Assembly (NCBI GenBank): GCA_019925095.2
Contig: CM034410.1
Span: forward strand, 12,798,436 to 12,862,435
Origin: Dendrolimus kikuchii
Lineage: Eukaryota; Arthropoda; Insecta; Lepidoptera; Lasiocampidae
DNA length: 64,000 nucleotides
Reading direction: 5' to 3'
In this document: piece by piece, positions 24,868-36,800 of the stretch
Layout of the letters: the number at the start of each line of letters is the position of its first letter
Numbering within the stretch: the first letter of the stretch is position 1
Notes under the pieces: model-generated
What the model was told of the DNA's origin: nothing
The model's database searches: none
What the model saw: only the letters and a program-made list of their open reading frames with translations
Position numbers and translations under genes: made by a program

Positions 24868-25001
24868 AGCATGACAAGAGTTATGAATGTCAAAGAGGTA
24901 AGTGAGGTGTGTAAGAATAAGCCTAAATGGCACTCTGTTGTTCGTGCCTACCCCGCAAGGGAACTGGCGTGAAGTTATGTATGTATGTATGTATGTACTA
25001 A
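24868..25001 (+). pseudogene. RTE-like LINE 3' end, copy D4
   Basis: Only the last coding stretch (MTRVMNVKEVSEVC to PARELA), the stop and a (TGTA)n tail remain, about 130 bp. It belongs to the same family as copies 1729, 14128 and 16121. Confidence 0.7.
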
Positions 25002-27194
25002 AATTATGGGAGAAAAACTAGCCTCACTCTGCTGTCCGACTCAGGAAAGAATGTTTCTAAAAGATTGGTCACTTGTCTCGTTTCGTGGCAATGGTATTTA
25101 CCATTCAGCCCGACGTTATAGTAGAGCCTTCTGGTTGTGTGAGACTTCTATAAGACGTCTCCCGATAAAGCTTAAAAAATATTATATCTTGTCGGCTTGT
25201 GACATAGAAATTATTTCAAAATTACAGACGATGCGTCGCCTAAGCGTTGTTTTCTTTTCACGAGCACTTAATCCCGAAATAGATACGATCGTAAAGATAA
25301 ATGTGCGTATACGCCACGGAAACATTTTATCATCCAAGCTTCCATAACGAGATGTTATCCTGTAAAGGATACGAAATTTTAAAAGTTGGTACTAAAATTA
25401 AACATTCAAAATTAATATCAAACATTGACCGTTGAGATATTAGAGTAAATATGCTATTGGATTTTTGACATTGATTCATTTTACTACCTCTCACGAAACC
25501 CTGACATTGCCAGAGGTGGAACTCCTGGCGACATCAGTGTCTTGGAACTTATGTAGCGATTTTCACTAGGACACTTGTGTACTTGTATGACAGCTATACT
25601 CCATAAATTCTCATACTTACTTTATTTTATTTATTAGAAACAGTCAACAACAAAACATAGAGTTCTAGATAAAGGAAGTTGGAAAAAAATTGCAAGTGGA
25701 TTATCAATCTCGTTATTTACAAATTACTTTTAGATTTTTTATTTATTACAAAATTGACTATCGTCGGCGGTGAGTGCCAGAAGGGAGGGACTAGACTGTA
25801 AAGAAATGTCGCAGATGTGGATGTGTTTAAGCGTGCTTCCTATTTATTTCTTACTTCTGTTCTGTTCCTGCTTCACTATCACTTCCCCTTTTTACCAGTA
25901 AAAGACTGTGACCTAAGCTCAGTGTTCTACTTATAGTCTTAAGGGATTATAGGTAGAATACAATATAGTCGAAATTAAATATTTAGTTTTATTTAAGGTT
26001 GTTTTCATAAGTGTATTTGTTTGTAATGTAGTAAATTATCTTTTACCCCGGTCTTCGCTCGCATCATTAAAAGCAAAAGGATATGTATGTCACGAAGTGG
26101 GTATGTTATAATTATTACAAATGTCAAACTTAACTTTTTATTCAAAATACCTATTGATAATACCTGTAATCTAGCGAAAGTGGAATTAACGATGAGAGGA
26201 TCAAAATAAAGTTATATTGTCATTATCGTTACCATGACTATGCGTTTTTTATTGAATTGCAACGGTGGCGCAAATAAAACGTGATCGGGACGCCACCTTT
26301 TCGGTTATTTTTGTCTATCCCTAAGGAACAGGATTTTATTTCTGGATGAAATGTCATTTTCAATACTCTTGACTACGCGTATGCAAACTTTCGTAACGAT
26401 CTGTTGCAGTTGAGGATTGTATGCGTCACAAAACTCACATTCGCATTTATAATATTAATTAGGATTCTGTCATTATCTATGATCATTATATAGATTTGAG
26501 TCTCTCCAATGCCTAGCAAATAATAACGGTAGCCCATAGCTACCCGTTCCTCATATTATTGCCGTTCAAGCTCTTATCGTTTTTGTCCCCTTGCTGCGTT
26601 GCAAGGGGACAAAAACTATGAATCAATGACATGACAACGTATTGTATTACTGATCGGATTTTGTGCCGCAGTCTGCAAAGTCTGATCCGATAAAAGATTT
26701 TTTGGTGTCTTTGAACGATTCTTTATTACAGGTTTGAAATAACGTACAAAGCTTCTAAGCTAAGGGCTTTAATTATTTGTTTTTCAAAGATGAAAGATGA
26801 CAATTACAAAAGGTTCCTCACGACTTTGGAACCACGATGTGAAAAATTCTGAGACACTGAAGTTAATTCTAATTTAATATGAAAATACTTTGAACGAAAA
26901 TTTGCTCGACCTTTTGAGTTTGAGGAGTTTTGAGATTTGGGATATTGACGATTTTTTTCTTTCTTTAAGGTTCTCTATGTAACCAGATTACATAATGCAT
27001 AGAGGTCTATCACCTCTAGTAAACTCTTTATTATACGTGAATTGATTTCCTTGACTGATTTTTTCCAAAAAGCACAGCGTTGAACATATGTAATAGCAAC
27101 CCATGGCATTTTACACACTAGCCGAGATGTGGCGTAATCAAGGGGATGTTTTGCACAATAAAAAATATGTTACAAAACATTAAAATTCGCTTCT
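25002..27194. other. Gene-free DNA with one perfect hairpin
   Basis: No exon was found; a 120-codon frame at 24985-25347 has no recognisable character. A perfect 16-bp stem with a 6-nt loop occurs at 26579-26616. A relic of the ttataatattaa repeat end lies near 26420-26460. Confidence 0.4.
26579..26616. repeat. Perfect 16-bp inverted repeat
   Basis: GTTTTTGTCCCCTTGC and its exact reverse complement are separated by tgcgtt. There is no T-run that would suggest a bacterial-type terminator, and no repeat-family membership was seen. It could be the core of a tiny foldback element. Confidence 0.6.
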
Positions 27195-27310
27195 CCACAC
27201 TACGCCCCGACCGCACGGGTGGGATGCGCGCGCAGCCGCCCCACAAATTCGACCAAAATCGAATCGGCCATGTCACGGCTCATAACCTCAAAACATTGCG
27301 AACAGCTGTT
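27195..27310. promoter_or_regulatory. CpG-rich patch upstream of candidate first exon
   Basis: The patch (ctacgccccgaccgcacggg, gcgcgcgcagccgcccc) stands out in AT-rich DNA and is followed by an E-box (cagctg). It lies about 1.7 kb upstream of the candidate coding start at 28969 and could hold a promoter for a short shot isoform. There is no direct evidence of transcription. Confidence 0.25.
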
Positions 27311-28968
27311 TTGTTGAAATTAAACTAAAATATTACAAAGTGATAATAATCAATCAGTATTAAACGTTGTTAAGTTTTCTGACAGGTCGTGTTTTGTTTT
27401 TAAAACTTGCGGCGGTTGTTCTAAATTAGAATATTTGTATTGGTGCAGTGATTATTAAAAAAGAATAGTTTTTTTTAAAGGACATAACTAGTTATATACA
27501 TTTATCCACATTTTTTTTTTATTTTTTTTAACGTTGGTGTTTTCGAATTCATATCTTATGCTAACTATTGTAAAGTCTTTAATAATTATCAAGTTTCTAT
27601 TATGTGTAGATACTAAAATATTTATTTATTGGTATAAGTGGTATTTGCCATCGTTCGCGTATAAACAGATTGCTGTCATAGTGAATGTAATGCTCTGTTT
27701 CAGAAACAGTTGTTACAAGTTAAAATGTAACTTCGTTATGGTAGAAGATAGATTTTACTCTTTAGGACGTTTTTCATCTAACAATCTCAATTTGCCTATC
27801 AACATAACAAAGAAAATAAGACAGTTGGAATTAATTTTTTTCGAGTCTTTAGAATTCCTGACTTAACTTAATCTTTGAATAGTATTACAACTCACGAGAT
27901 TAAAAAAGTAGATAACATATTCGTATTCTCCAAATTAAAACCGAAAATTTTTTAAGTGTTAATTAATCACGAATTCAAAACAATTCCAAACGTCCAGACG
28001 CGCAAGTCGACCGTTACGAAATTATTCAAAAATAGAATTCTTTTTCAATTTACGAGCATTTCTCCGTTTCCATTCAGTTTTCGGCCAGTACTTTTACGAT
28101 AACATTGTTTTTTTTTTATAAAAGCAATATTATTATTTTTTTATAAAAACCATACATTATCATGTTATATTTGTTTATAAGAGATTTAAAAATAAAAAAT
28201 TCATTTCGACTGGAAAAAACTACTTACATTTGTTGCTAATACTATTTACGGACTGGGGATAACTTGTCATAACGTCATTTGCAAGACTGCTATAGTTATT
28301 AAATTAAAAGTAGTGCCTTTCTTTCTTGCAAATAGGAGCACAAAGACCAATATGTCTGACAAAGCAGGTCGCCTATGCGTTATATCGTAATAGGTATGTG
28401 TGGATGGCAATGTCGAGCCATACCGCCTGCGCCGAATATCGGTAAAAGGAGGTCCAAAAAAATGCTGCATACACGTTATAAAGGGTAATGGTGTCATAAT
28501 GATCGTGAATAGTGAAGTAAATAGGGTTGGTAGGAATCGGGCTCTGAACTTCGGCAACGAGTGCGGTGGGCACAACCGGGATTTTATGCTAGGATGTTCA
28601 TGAAATTCTTTTATAGTTTTTATAAACAATGTTTTGTTCAATTTTAATTATTTTCCAATAATAATATCAATTTTTATTAATTACATTATTTTGTATGTTT
28701 TGTTTTTTATTTCGTTATTAAGGTAAATGTCGCGATTATTGAACTATATAAATACATAAAAGATTCTAAATACAAAATTCTCAAACTGTTTTTACGCCCA
28801 ATATATATTATGCTTATTCCCATTTTAATAGGATAACATTTTTAAAACATGTAATTTTTATTAACTCAAGAATGAAATTTAAAGTTGTGGAAATTATTAA
28901 TAAGGACAATGTGTGACGACATTTATAAGTGTGTGAAGTGACTGTGTTTTTTTTTTTAATTTATCATA
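27311..28968. other. AT-rich sequence before the candidate first exon
   Basis: No exon is supported. A block at about 28340-28610 is GC-richer and open on both strands (67 and 124 codons). It may be an old transposon fragment, but I do not recognise it. A T-tract lies at 28948-28958, just before the ATG at 28969. Confidence 0.35.
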
Positions 28969-29010
28969 ATGGAGGAGGAATACGAGTACGATTTCGCGTT
29001 CGAGTGCCGG
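28969..29010 (+). CDS. shot: Candidate alternative first coding exon of shot
   Basis: ATG at 28969 opens MEEEYEYDFAFECR, 14 codons ending exactly at a GT (cgg, then gttggt). The end is phase 0, which is the phase required by the next recognised exon at 32812. The residues are acidic and aromatic and have no domain. An alternative reading is an internal 36-nt exon from 28975, since a T-rich tract and an AG precede it. The donor is weak and I do not recognise the peptide. In Drosophila, shot uses several alternative promoters, so an isoform that skips the actin-binding part is plausible. This is inference. Confidence 0.4.
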
Positions 29011-29308
29011 GTTGGTATTTTTCTGTATTTTAAAAAGCTTTAATTTTCTGTCATTGTTTTATTTTTATAAGTGATTTTTATTATTATGAATATGCAGGTG
29101 TATTATTAGGGTATTTTCTGTACTGGAGATAGTCGGAAAATTATCTGGGATTGTGAAGAAGAATTTAAAGTTTTATATCATAACAATCAATAAATAGCAT
29201 GTCAAATTATGTACGTCATTGGAAACTATGGGCCACTGCAAATATATTGGATTCATAGAATATAGATGGAGAATAAAAATCAATTATATGCTAAAACTCT
29301 TCTATGTC

Positions 29309-29557
29309 ATGGCCCTGCTCCATCTGGGATATAGTGTTAGTGACTGTGCCTAAATGTGTCGCAACTCGCTTTCATAGCATTAAAAATAACGCAGTTTATG
29401 ATTAGCTACTTTACTACGAGACATACGTTATTTGTCAATATTTAACGTCATTCACTATTAATAACAATATCGTATTTCAAATAATGCAATTAACCCTTAG
29501 CTACATTTGGGTGACATAGTCACAACACTAACATGGTCCCAGGTGGAGCAGGGTCAT
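29309..29557. mobile_element. 249-bp inverted-repeat (MITE-like) element
   Basis: The left end ATGGCCCTGCTCCATCTGGG mirrors the right end, which reads cccaggtggagcagggtcat. The terminal inverted repeat is about 20 bp with a few mismatches. No coding sequence lies inside. Relatives are at 58899-59130 and 14818-14971, so it has been mobile. It lies in the intron between the candidate first exon and exon 32812. Confidence 0.6.
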
Positions 29558-30188
29558 AACAGTAACGAATAGCTTTGAAATTATTAATAACGAATTTATC
29601 GAGATTTTTTTAAAATTACTGAATTTCTAAAAAACTTAAATAGGTTTTAACTCACTGCAACAGTTGCGATTTCTCGACACAAATATGGCCGGCCCACTTT
29701 AAAGTCAGACGGTCAATAAGTTCAATTTAAATTCTTGTTTTATTTTTTCACTTCGCATTCTTTTAAGGAGAACCGGCTTATTACGGTGTGCACGACACCG
29801 ATTTGGTGACTATACGCTTTTAACCTATTTGCACTTCAGTTTATTTCGTAACTTTAAGGTGGTCCGGAAAGGGTTCAGTTACCCTACAAAACGGTATTGC
29901 AAACTTTTTTATCGGTTTTTTATTCGTCTGGTGACAGTCAGTCGGCGTTGCGATTGTCGTGGACCAACAACTAGTTATCCAATATGGCGGGCGTTGTGAT
30001 TTGAATATGAAATAGTTTTTTTTTCATTTACACCGTAGCTTCTGTTAAAGATTGACACAGAGCTATGAATTTCACGTACCTATATAACAATAATCAAATT
30101 ATTATTGTATCAGCCAGATTAAGTCCATAATAAATTTTAGAATTTGCGTTTTTGCTATTATACAGTATTTTTTTTTAAAATAATAATC

Positions 30189-30418
30189 GGCAGACAAACA
30201 CACACATTGTATATCCCCAAATTAAGCAAGTTACGCTTGTGTTATGGGTAATATACAACGGGATTACTCTGGGGTCGATCCCAGACACCCAGACCATAGT
30301 AAATAACCGAGAAAATACGTTTCCGAAATTTACTATACCAGGAATCGAACCCGGAGCCTCTGCGTTGCAGTGAGGTAGGCCGGCAAAGGCTTAGCCCGCT
30401 CAACTACAGAAACCGTCA
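30189..30418 (-). repeat. tRNA-derived SINE, family C, full copy
   Basis: Read on the minus strand, the A-box-like TAGTTGAGCGGG lies near 30405 and the B box GGTTCGATTCC near 30346. The body contains ggtctgggtgtct and the acaagcgtaacttgctt block and ends in a short GT-rich tail. It is the best-preserved copy of the family in the window. Confidence 0.7.
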
Positions 30419-30427
30419 ATTATGATA

Positions 30428-30980
30428 TGTTTATATTAGTATTCGCCCGCGACTTCGTCCACGCTAGATGGGTAGCAAAGAGCACAGCTGTTTTACGTAA
30501 GAGAATTTGAATCAGTGAAAATATTGCATCGGAATCAGATTTTTTCTTCGACCTGGTCGTTTTAAGCCGCTTCCAAGAAAATTCCTGCGGGTTTCCCGAG
30601 ATCAAAAGTACAGCAGACTTAAATTCTGAGAATGGGCTGTCGGTCAGCAAAACCGCATCGAAATAGGCGCAGTAATTTTTGCGTGAATCCCGAACAATCA
30701 TAAAAAAAAACAAAAGAAGAGTAGTCTTTTTTTTGCGTTTTATAATATTACTAGCTGTGCCCGCGACGCCGTCCGCGTGGAATTTGTTTTCAAAGCCCCC
30801 CCGTTTTTGAAACATTTTTCATTGCTGCTCCGCTCCTATTGGTCTTAGCGTGATGATATATAGCTTATATATACCCTTCCTCGATAAATGGGCTATCCAA
30901 CACTGAAAGAATTTTTCAAATCAGACCAGTAGTAAACAAACAAACAAACTGTTCAGCTTTATATATTAGTATAAGATAGA
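30428..30980 (-). repeat. Two tandem relics of a lepidopteran dispersed repeat
   Basis: The motif cccgcgacttcgtccac (30447) and its variant gcccgcgacgccgtccgcg (30758) occur 310 bp apart, each next to an attagtat or atattactag end. The right unit ends ttatatattagtata near 30973. These are the recurrent signatures seen at 6440, 15140, 53715 and 61505. A 131-codon minus-strand frame across the block is a by-product. Confidence 0.5.
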
Positions 30981-31949
30981 TAACTGTATATCACGATGTA
31001 GTTTCGTTCAATGTTTTTAAAGGTCCATCGACTTGAAGCAAAACAGCGACTATTTTATTCTGGGAGTTATAAAATCTTTCTCTTGTGTTCACAATTCTTT
31101 GTCTTGTATGTCGTTTTTTTTGTGAAAAAACTGCACCAAAAAAATTAGTTCAAGGTCCTGCACCGTCGCTGGCAATATGTATTACGTGTAATCATTACTA
31201 AGAGTTAGCCTTTTCTACTAGTATATAATATACCTGTAGACACATGTGAATGGTCTATGAGTGTGTATGGACGCTAACATATCGTCGATGAAGTATCAAT
31301 ACTTCATACTGAGCGCATTTTTTTCATTAGAGGAACAAACGTTTCATAATAAATCCTAGTATCATCAAGAATTTCACGAATATTAATAGGTACATTCTTA
31401 AGAATTAAAAGTGCTCTGTAGAATTACTTTTTCAATAACAAAATATTTTTTGTTAGGAGTTATTACTGCTAAAAATCTTAGGAGTCAGCATTGAGTTATG
31501 TGTAGGTACTACGTACTATAGAGATAGAGAAGCTGTTATTCAAAATGAAAATTTCGAACGTAATGAAAGCGGCGGCCTGCGCGGGGCGAGCGTGTCTTGG
31601 ACTGACTCATGTATTTGCTGCAGCACTAAAACACTAGTTATGCCGTCTAACTAAACTAATAAAATATGCAGCGCTAGATCGCTTAGAGAGTATAGTTTTT
31701 AGCCCTGAACACGCGTCGAGACGAGTTAAAATGGATAAAATTTAATTAAAATATAGATGTTTTATCGAGAATACAATAAACTTACCGGTGAAAAGTCACC
31801 CATTGACTTTTATTTGGGTGGTTTGAATAGTCCTTAGTACTCATGAAAGCATTTTTTAATAGTTACTGTTCACTCAAACACGTATAATATCGTCAACAGC
31901 TCGGCGCAGACCATAACGAGTGTTTAAATAAGTTAGTTACGGATGCTTT

Positions 31950-32006
31950 TTCTAGTACGTAGTACATTAAACCTCATCGGTAGTTTTAATGTACTACGTA
32001 CTAGAA
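31950..32006. repeat. Perfect 22-bp inverted repeat with 13-nt loop
   Basis: The arms start ttctagtacgtagtacatta on the left and are exactly mirrored on the right. The arm is itself built around tacgta. A separate 15-bp inverted match (taacatatcgtcgat at 31277; its complement at 32018) lies outside, so a larger foldback unit of about 760 bp is possible. Confidence 0.6.
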
Positions 32007-32811
32007 GAGGCGCGTTTATCGACGATATGTTACGGCCGATATAAGACGGTTTATTTCTGTCTTTCAATTTGGATAACTCAACCCAAGTAAAGCCGTATAA
32101 ACATGAACTTGATTCAATAACATTGAGTACCGTCATGTCTGTTCAGTTTTCGTGCCTTTCAGTCAAATAGATTAAATTGGGTTGATCCGTCTAATATCAT
32201 CATTATTAAATAATGTCGAATTATTTGACCGAAGGCTAAGTTTAAATGCTGTGATAGGCCGAACAACTGATTTTCGAAACTTATTAAATCTTCTGTATCT
32301 TGGGGTTGCCGCCTTTTTTTAAGGAACTATAGTATTTTTGTTTTTAGGCTGTAAAAATATAATACTTTTGCGAAACTTAGGTGATAAAAGTGTTACACAT
32401 TTATTTTTCATCATTTATTATATATTGTATTTATTTCATTATTGCATTCTCCGCGTGTATTTATTACTACTTTTTCGTTTGGCGAGCAAAAATTGATTAT
32501 TTTTATAATAATCATAAGAATCTGAATAAAAGCGCGACAATTGAATTAGCGATGAAAATATAGTATATTTCTTACTATATAACTTTTCTATAATATTAAA
32601 TACAACTGGTGCGATACTACATATAACAGTACGGTTGGAAACCCTAGCTGTATCGAACACTAGTTGATACGTTTGAATTGCAATATATGGTCAATAAAGC
32701 TTTTCTGGACGATTAAGAATGTAACCCATTTGTTGACTTCCGCTAAAGAAATTGTAAACGTTTTACGCGAATAAAATTATTTATTGATTTGTGTCTGTTT
32801 CATTATTCCAG

Positions 32812-32921
32812 CGTCTCGTAGAGGCAATGGCTCCTCGGTCCGCGAGGTCGTTCCGACAGGAGTTCAATATGCAGGATTTGACCACAGAGCATACGTACAC
32901 GACCCACTATACCACAGAGAA
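32812..32921 (+). CDS. shot: shot exon, linker before the plakin-repeat exon
   Basis: A 110-nt exon sits between a good acceptor (cattattccag) and a consensus donor (gtaagt). The frame that starts in phase 0 gives RLVEAMAPRSARSF and then a Thr/Tyr-rich tail (TEHTYTTHYTTE). It leaves two bases, AA, which join the first base of the giant exon to form a Lys codon. The other open frame does not fit the next exon's phase. No domain is recognised; it is probably a flexible joint between the plakin domain, or an alternative amino end, and the repeats. A family A insertion begins only 22 bp beyond its donor. Confidence 0.75.
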
Positions 32922-32943
32922 GTAAGTGTTAAGCTTAAACTAG

Positions 32944-33250
32944 ATCCGTGCAGGAACGGAGAACGAATACAAGTTCCTGCGGCCGGGCAGCCTGTCGTAA
33001 GTGGCGACAAAACAACCCACAGCCAAGTGGTAGAGTATTTGCCCGTCTGGACGGCTACCACCCCTGGTCTAGAGTATGCCGTCATAAAAACCTTGAGTTG
33101 TGTTCCAGCATTGGTAGCTAGGTTCCAGTCTCTCTTTAGAGAGAAGCAGCATATTGGTAGCACCTTCAGTGTTACAAATGTCTATAGGCGATGGGAACCG
33201 CTTTCCATCAGGTGGGCCGTCTACCTGTCTGCTGAACTCATTTAATACTA
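32944..33250 (+). repeat. Family A retroposon, 22 bp after a splice donor
   Basis: This near full-length copy runs from atccgtgcaggaacgg to a degenerate tail (ctcatttaatactaataa). It lies in the short intron between the shot exons at 32812 and 33885. Because the element is open in frame with one reading of the upstream exon, a 153-codon spurious ORF spans exon and repeat. Confidence 0.75.
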
Positions 33251-33884
33251 ATAATAACTAGAAGTAAATCTTGGTTACAGACATAAAGGACCAAAGAGGT
33301 TCAATCTAATTACACATTCGGATCCTAGCCAAGACCATGGGTAGCTTAGATAATTTTTTTGCCTTATATTTATATTGTTACAATCAAAACGGGCCGAAGA
33401 AAAACATCGCGATGAAACCTGCGCGTAGTGAAGTCATCTAATCCGACTTGGACAAGCGTGGCGACTTTAGCGTCTTTTCCCCTATAATAACGAGAAAAAT
33501 TATGTAAGCACATGGCTGTTGGGTTTAAATCTGCTTTTGTTAATTTCTTTCAACGTTAAAGTCAAACCAACATTAAAATTAATTTACAAACATCTTAAAA
33601 TTATACTAGTGTGTTTCAAGAATAAGATAAACTCGGTATTCATAATTATTTATACCGTTTAATGTAAAATATTACCATGATCAAATGCATCGGCCAAAAC
33701 ATGGTCAAATAATCATATGACATTCTAATTTATAAAACCTTATTACGGTACTGAGTAATTGTGCCGCGACTCTATGTATTGTGAGTCGTCCTTATAGTAG
33801 GGACTCAAAAACTTAACTGTGTATAAATTTCTATCAATCTTTGTTAAAGAAGTTGTTAATAAAATGTGTTTTTTCACAACCTAG
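33251..33884 (+). other. shot: Intron end before the giant exon
   Basis: The intron is AT-rich and ends with a pyrimidine-rich acceptor (gttttttcacaacctag) at 33884. No other feature is seen. The open frame extends back to 33841, but those codons precede the splice site and are not taken as coding. Confidence 0.6.
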
Positions 33885-36800
33885 ATACGTCAGGACATCG
33901 CATTCGACAGAATTAGATGGCCAATCACCAGTCAAATCGATGGCCAATGGCAAATTAAGCTCGCCTAATTATGCTACAAAGACAATTATCACAGAAGACG
34001 ACAGACCTGATGTGAGGAAACTCAAACGAGTCCACAGAATGTACGAAGGGCCCAATATTATTGAGTCAAGAGGTATAGTTCATCCGGAAACGAGAGAAAT
34101 ATTGACCGTAGGTCAAGCAATTAGTATGAGGATACTTGATGTAAGAACAGGAAGACTATTGTCTTCACCTGACACCAGGCAAACGATGAGTATAGAACAA
34201 GCTGCTAAAGAAGGTCTTATAGATCCAAAGTTAGCAGAAAGATTAACGGGACCATGTGGAATGACAGAAGATGGAAACGAAGTGACTTTACTGGAAGCGA
34301 TACAGAGAGAACTTTATGATGCCGAACAAGGAGTTGCTGATCCAGCAGAGAAGAGAATTAAGGTAACCGTTGAAGCCGAACCACCTGAAACCCAAGGCAT
34401 GAGTATTTCGGATGCATTAAATCGGGGACAAGTTGACTTACAGAGAGGTCTGTACAGACTACCTAATGGAAGCTACATAACTATAGCTGAAGCCTATCAA
34501 AGAGGTTACTTAATTTACAATGAGATTATCAAGATCAAATCTAGTGCCTTGTGTCTCTCAGATGCTATAAGTCAAGAGTTAGTTGATAATAGCGGTTGGA
34601 TTCTGGATAGGAATACGGGTGACAAATTTCAAATAGATGTAGCTATCAAAAACGAATTGATCAATCCTCATATAAGAGAAGTGGTTGATCCGAAAAACGA
34701 TACAAAAATAACGCTTATTGAAGCTATAGAAAAGAATATTATAAACACAAAACTTTCTAAGTACGTACATAATGTTACTAAAGAAAAGTTTTCTTTCAGG
34801 GACGCATCAAATAAACGATTCATTTGTAAACCTATGACCCTTAAAGACGTTTGTGACAATAATTTAATGACAAATGATGGAAAAATTTTGTCCCCATCCA
34901 ATAAAACTCCTTTAAATATTTTAGAAGCGATTTCAACCGGTGTTCTTGATAGTGATAATGTTAAATGTATTACAGATACAACAAATGGACAGTTGCTTAC
35001 GCTTTCCGAAGCATTAGCAGCTAAAATCATACTACATGATAATAAATTCCGTGATAATTTAACTGGTGAAATTTGTACAATCCCAGAAGCTGTAGACAGA
35101 GGTCTCATAACATCGGTTTCTCAAAGATCTATTTTTGATATTGATGGCTTTAGGGATCCTAAAACAGGCGAATTTATTTCATTCAACGTAGCTTTAGCTA
35201 AAGGTAACTTAAAGTACGTTAACGGTGAAACATTCTTAAAATCAGAGAGCGGTGATTTTGTTTATTTAGAAGATTGTACTAAAGTTGCAATTGTTCGACC
35301 AGAAGTATTAGAAATGTTTAATCGTAAGATAGGCGTGTATGAAAATGGTAAAGAACTTTCAGTTCTAGATGCGGTCTTTAAAAATATATTAGATCCAAAA
35401 ACAGGACATTTATTAGATTCTCAAAGTAAAAAACCTATACCTTTTAATAAAGCTGTTGAAATAAGTATGATAACTCCTGAAGGCGCTGCATTGTTAAACT
35501 CATTGTTAAATATTACTCTTACTTTACAAACAGTTACTAAAACTGTTAAACGGTATGTAACGGTAACAAATACAAGTGCTACTCAAAGATCGGAAACTAT
35601 AATTACTTTTGCAGAGGCTGTGAGACGTGGACTCATAGACGAAAATACTCAGACATTCACTGATCCTACTACTGGAACAGTATTCCCTATTCAACAAGCG
35701 TTAGATGAAGGTCTCTTAGGGGTCGAGAAAAATGATCCTCGCGTGGTTCACATCTCAGATCGTGTAACTAAGAAAGATCTTGTGCCCGGGCAAGTAGTAG
35801 AACTCAAAATAACAAAAAAATCATTCATTAAAGATCTGCCTTCTAGCCCTGAAAGTAAAGTGCAAAGAGACAGTCAACCTGAAACAGTTAAGAGTCCAGA
35901 TTTTATCTCTCGTGAGGCTATGCAATCTAGGGCAGATGTGCAAGAAATCAGAACTGTAACATCCAAAACTGTTATGGCAGAACCAACAGTAACATCTATG
36001 ACCATTAAAAAGAATACTATTGAGCTTCCTTACGGTGGGTGGACTCTCAAAGAATCAATTCAGCAAAATCTTTTCGATCCCGTTACAGGTATGTTCATTA
36101 TCCCTGGTACAGACAGAATTTTAGATCTAGAAGAAGCCGTAAAACTTAATATAATCAATGCCGATTCTGCTATAGTACTTGAACCTAATACTAAAAAAGA
36201 ATTACCTTTAAACAAAGCTTTAGAATGGCGAGTAATAGATAAAATAGGTCGTTATAGAATATCAGAAAGGCACGTTATTACAATGTACGAAGCTATAGAA
36301 CGGAAATACATAACGCTCATACAATTAACTACTACCGTGTCCTCTCAGAAAGTAATTACCATTACTTCTGTTGCTGGCATGCCTGACAAACTGGAAATAT
36401 CAGAGGTTACAACTCCACACGAAGTTTTAAGTGAGGAACAAACCGTATTAGAGCCAGTTCAAGTTGTGCCTGGTGTTATTTTTGACCCAGCTACTGCATT
36501 AGTTATATCTACAACATCAGGAGTATCAGAGAATATTATAGAAGCAGTTGAACATGGAGTTATCCCATCTAGCACAGTCAAGGTAATCGAGCCACAAACT
36601 GGCAAACCAATAACAGTTCAACAGGCTGTCGAGAAAGGAATTTTGGATCACAAAACTGGTGAATATAAAGATAAGTCTGGACGAAAAATTACCTTAGCTG
36701 ATGCAGCTAAAATTGGTTTAGTAACGGTAGTGGGTGCTCCATTAGTTGCTGCATCGAAAGTAATACAGGTTATAAAAAGTACCATGGTAGTTGATCCGCA

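Noticed and set aside
28267..28641. Overlapping 124-codon minus and 67-codon plus frames
   Set aside because: Both strands open at once with no domain; more likely a GC-richer transposon relic than a gene.
32784..33245. A 153-codon open frame across exon 32812 and the following repeat
   Set aside because: It uses the wrong register: the phase required by the giant exon selects the frame RLVEAMAPRSARSF. The open frame also runs through the splice donor into a family A retroposon.
33841..33884. Upstream extension of the giant ORF (MLKKLLIKCVFSQP)
   Set aside because: It begins at a TTG and lies before a clear 3' splice site at 33884, so these codons are intron sequence.
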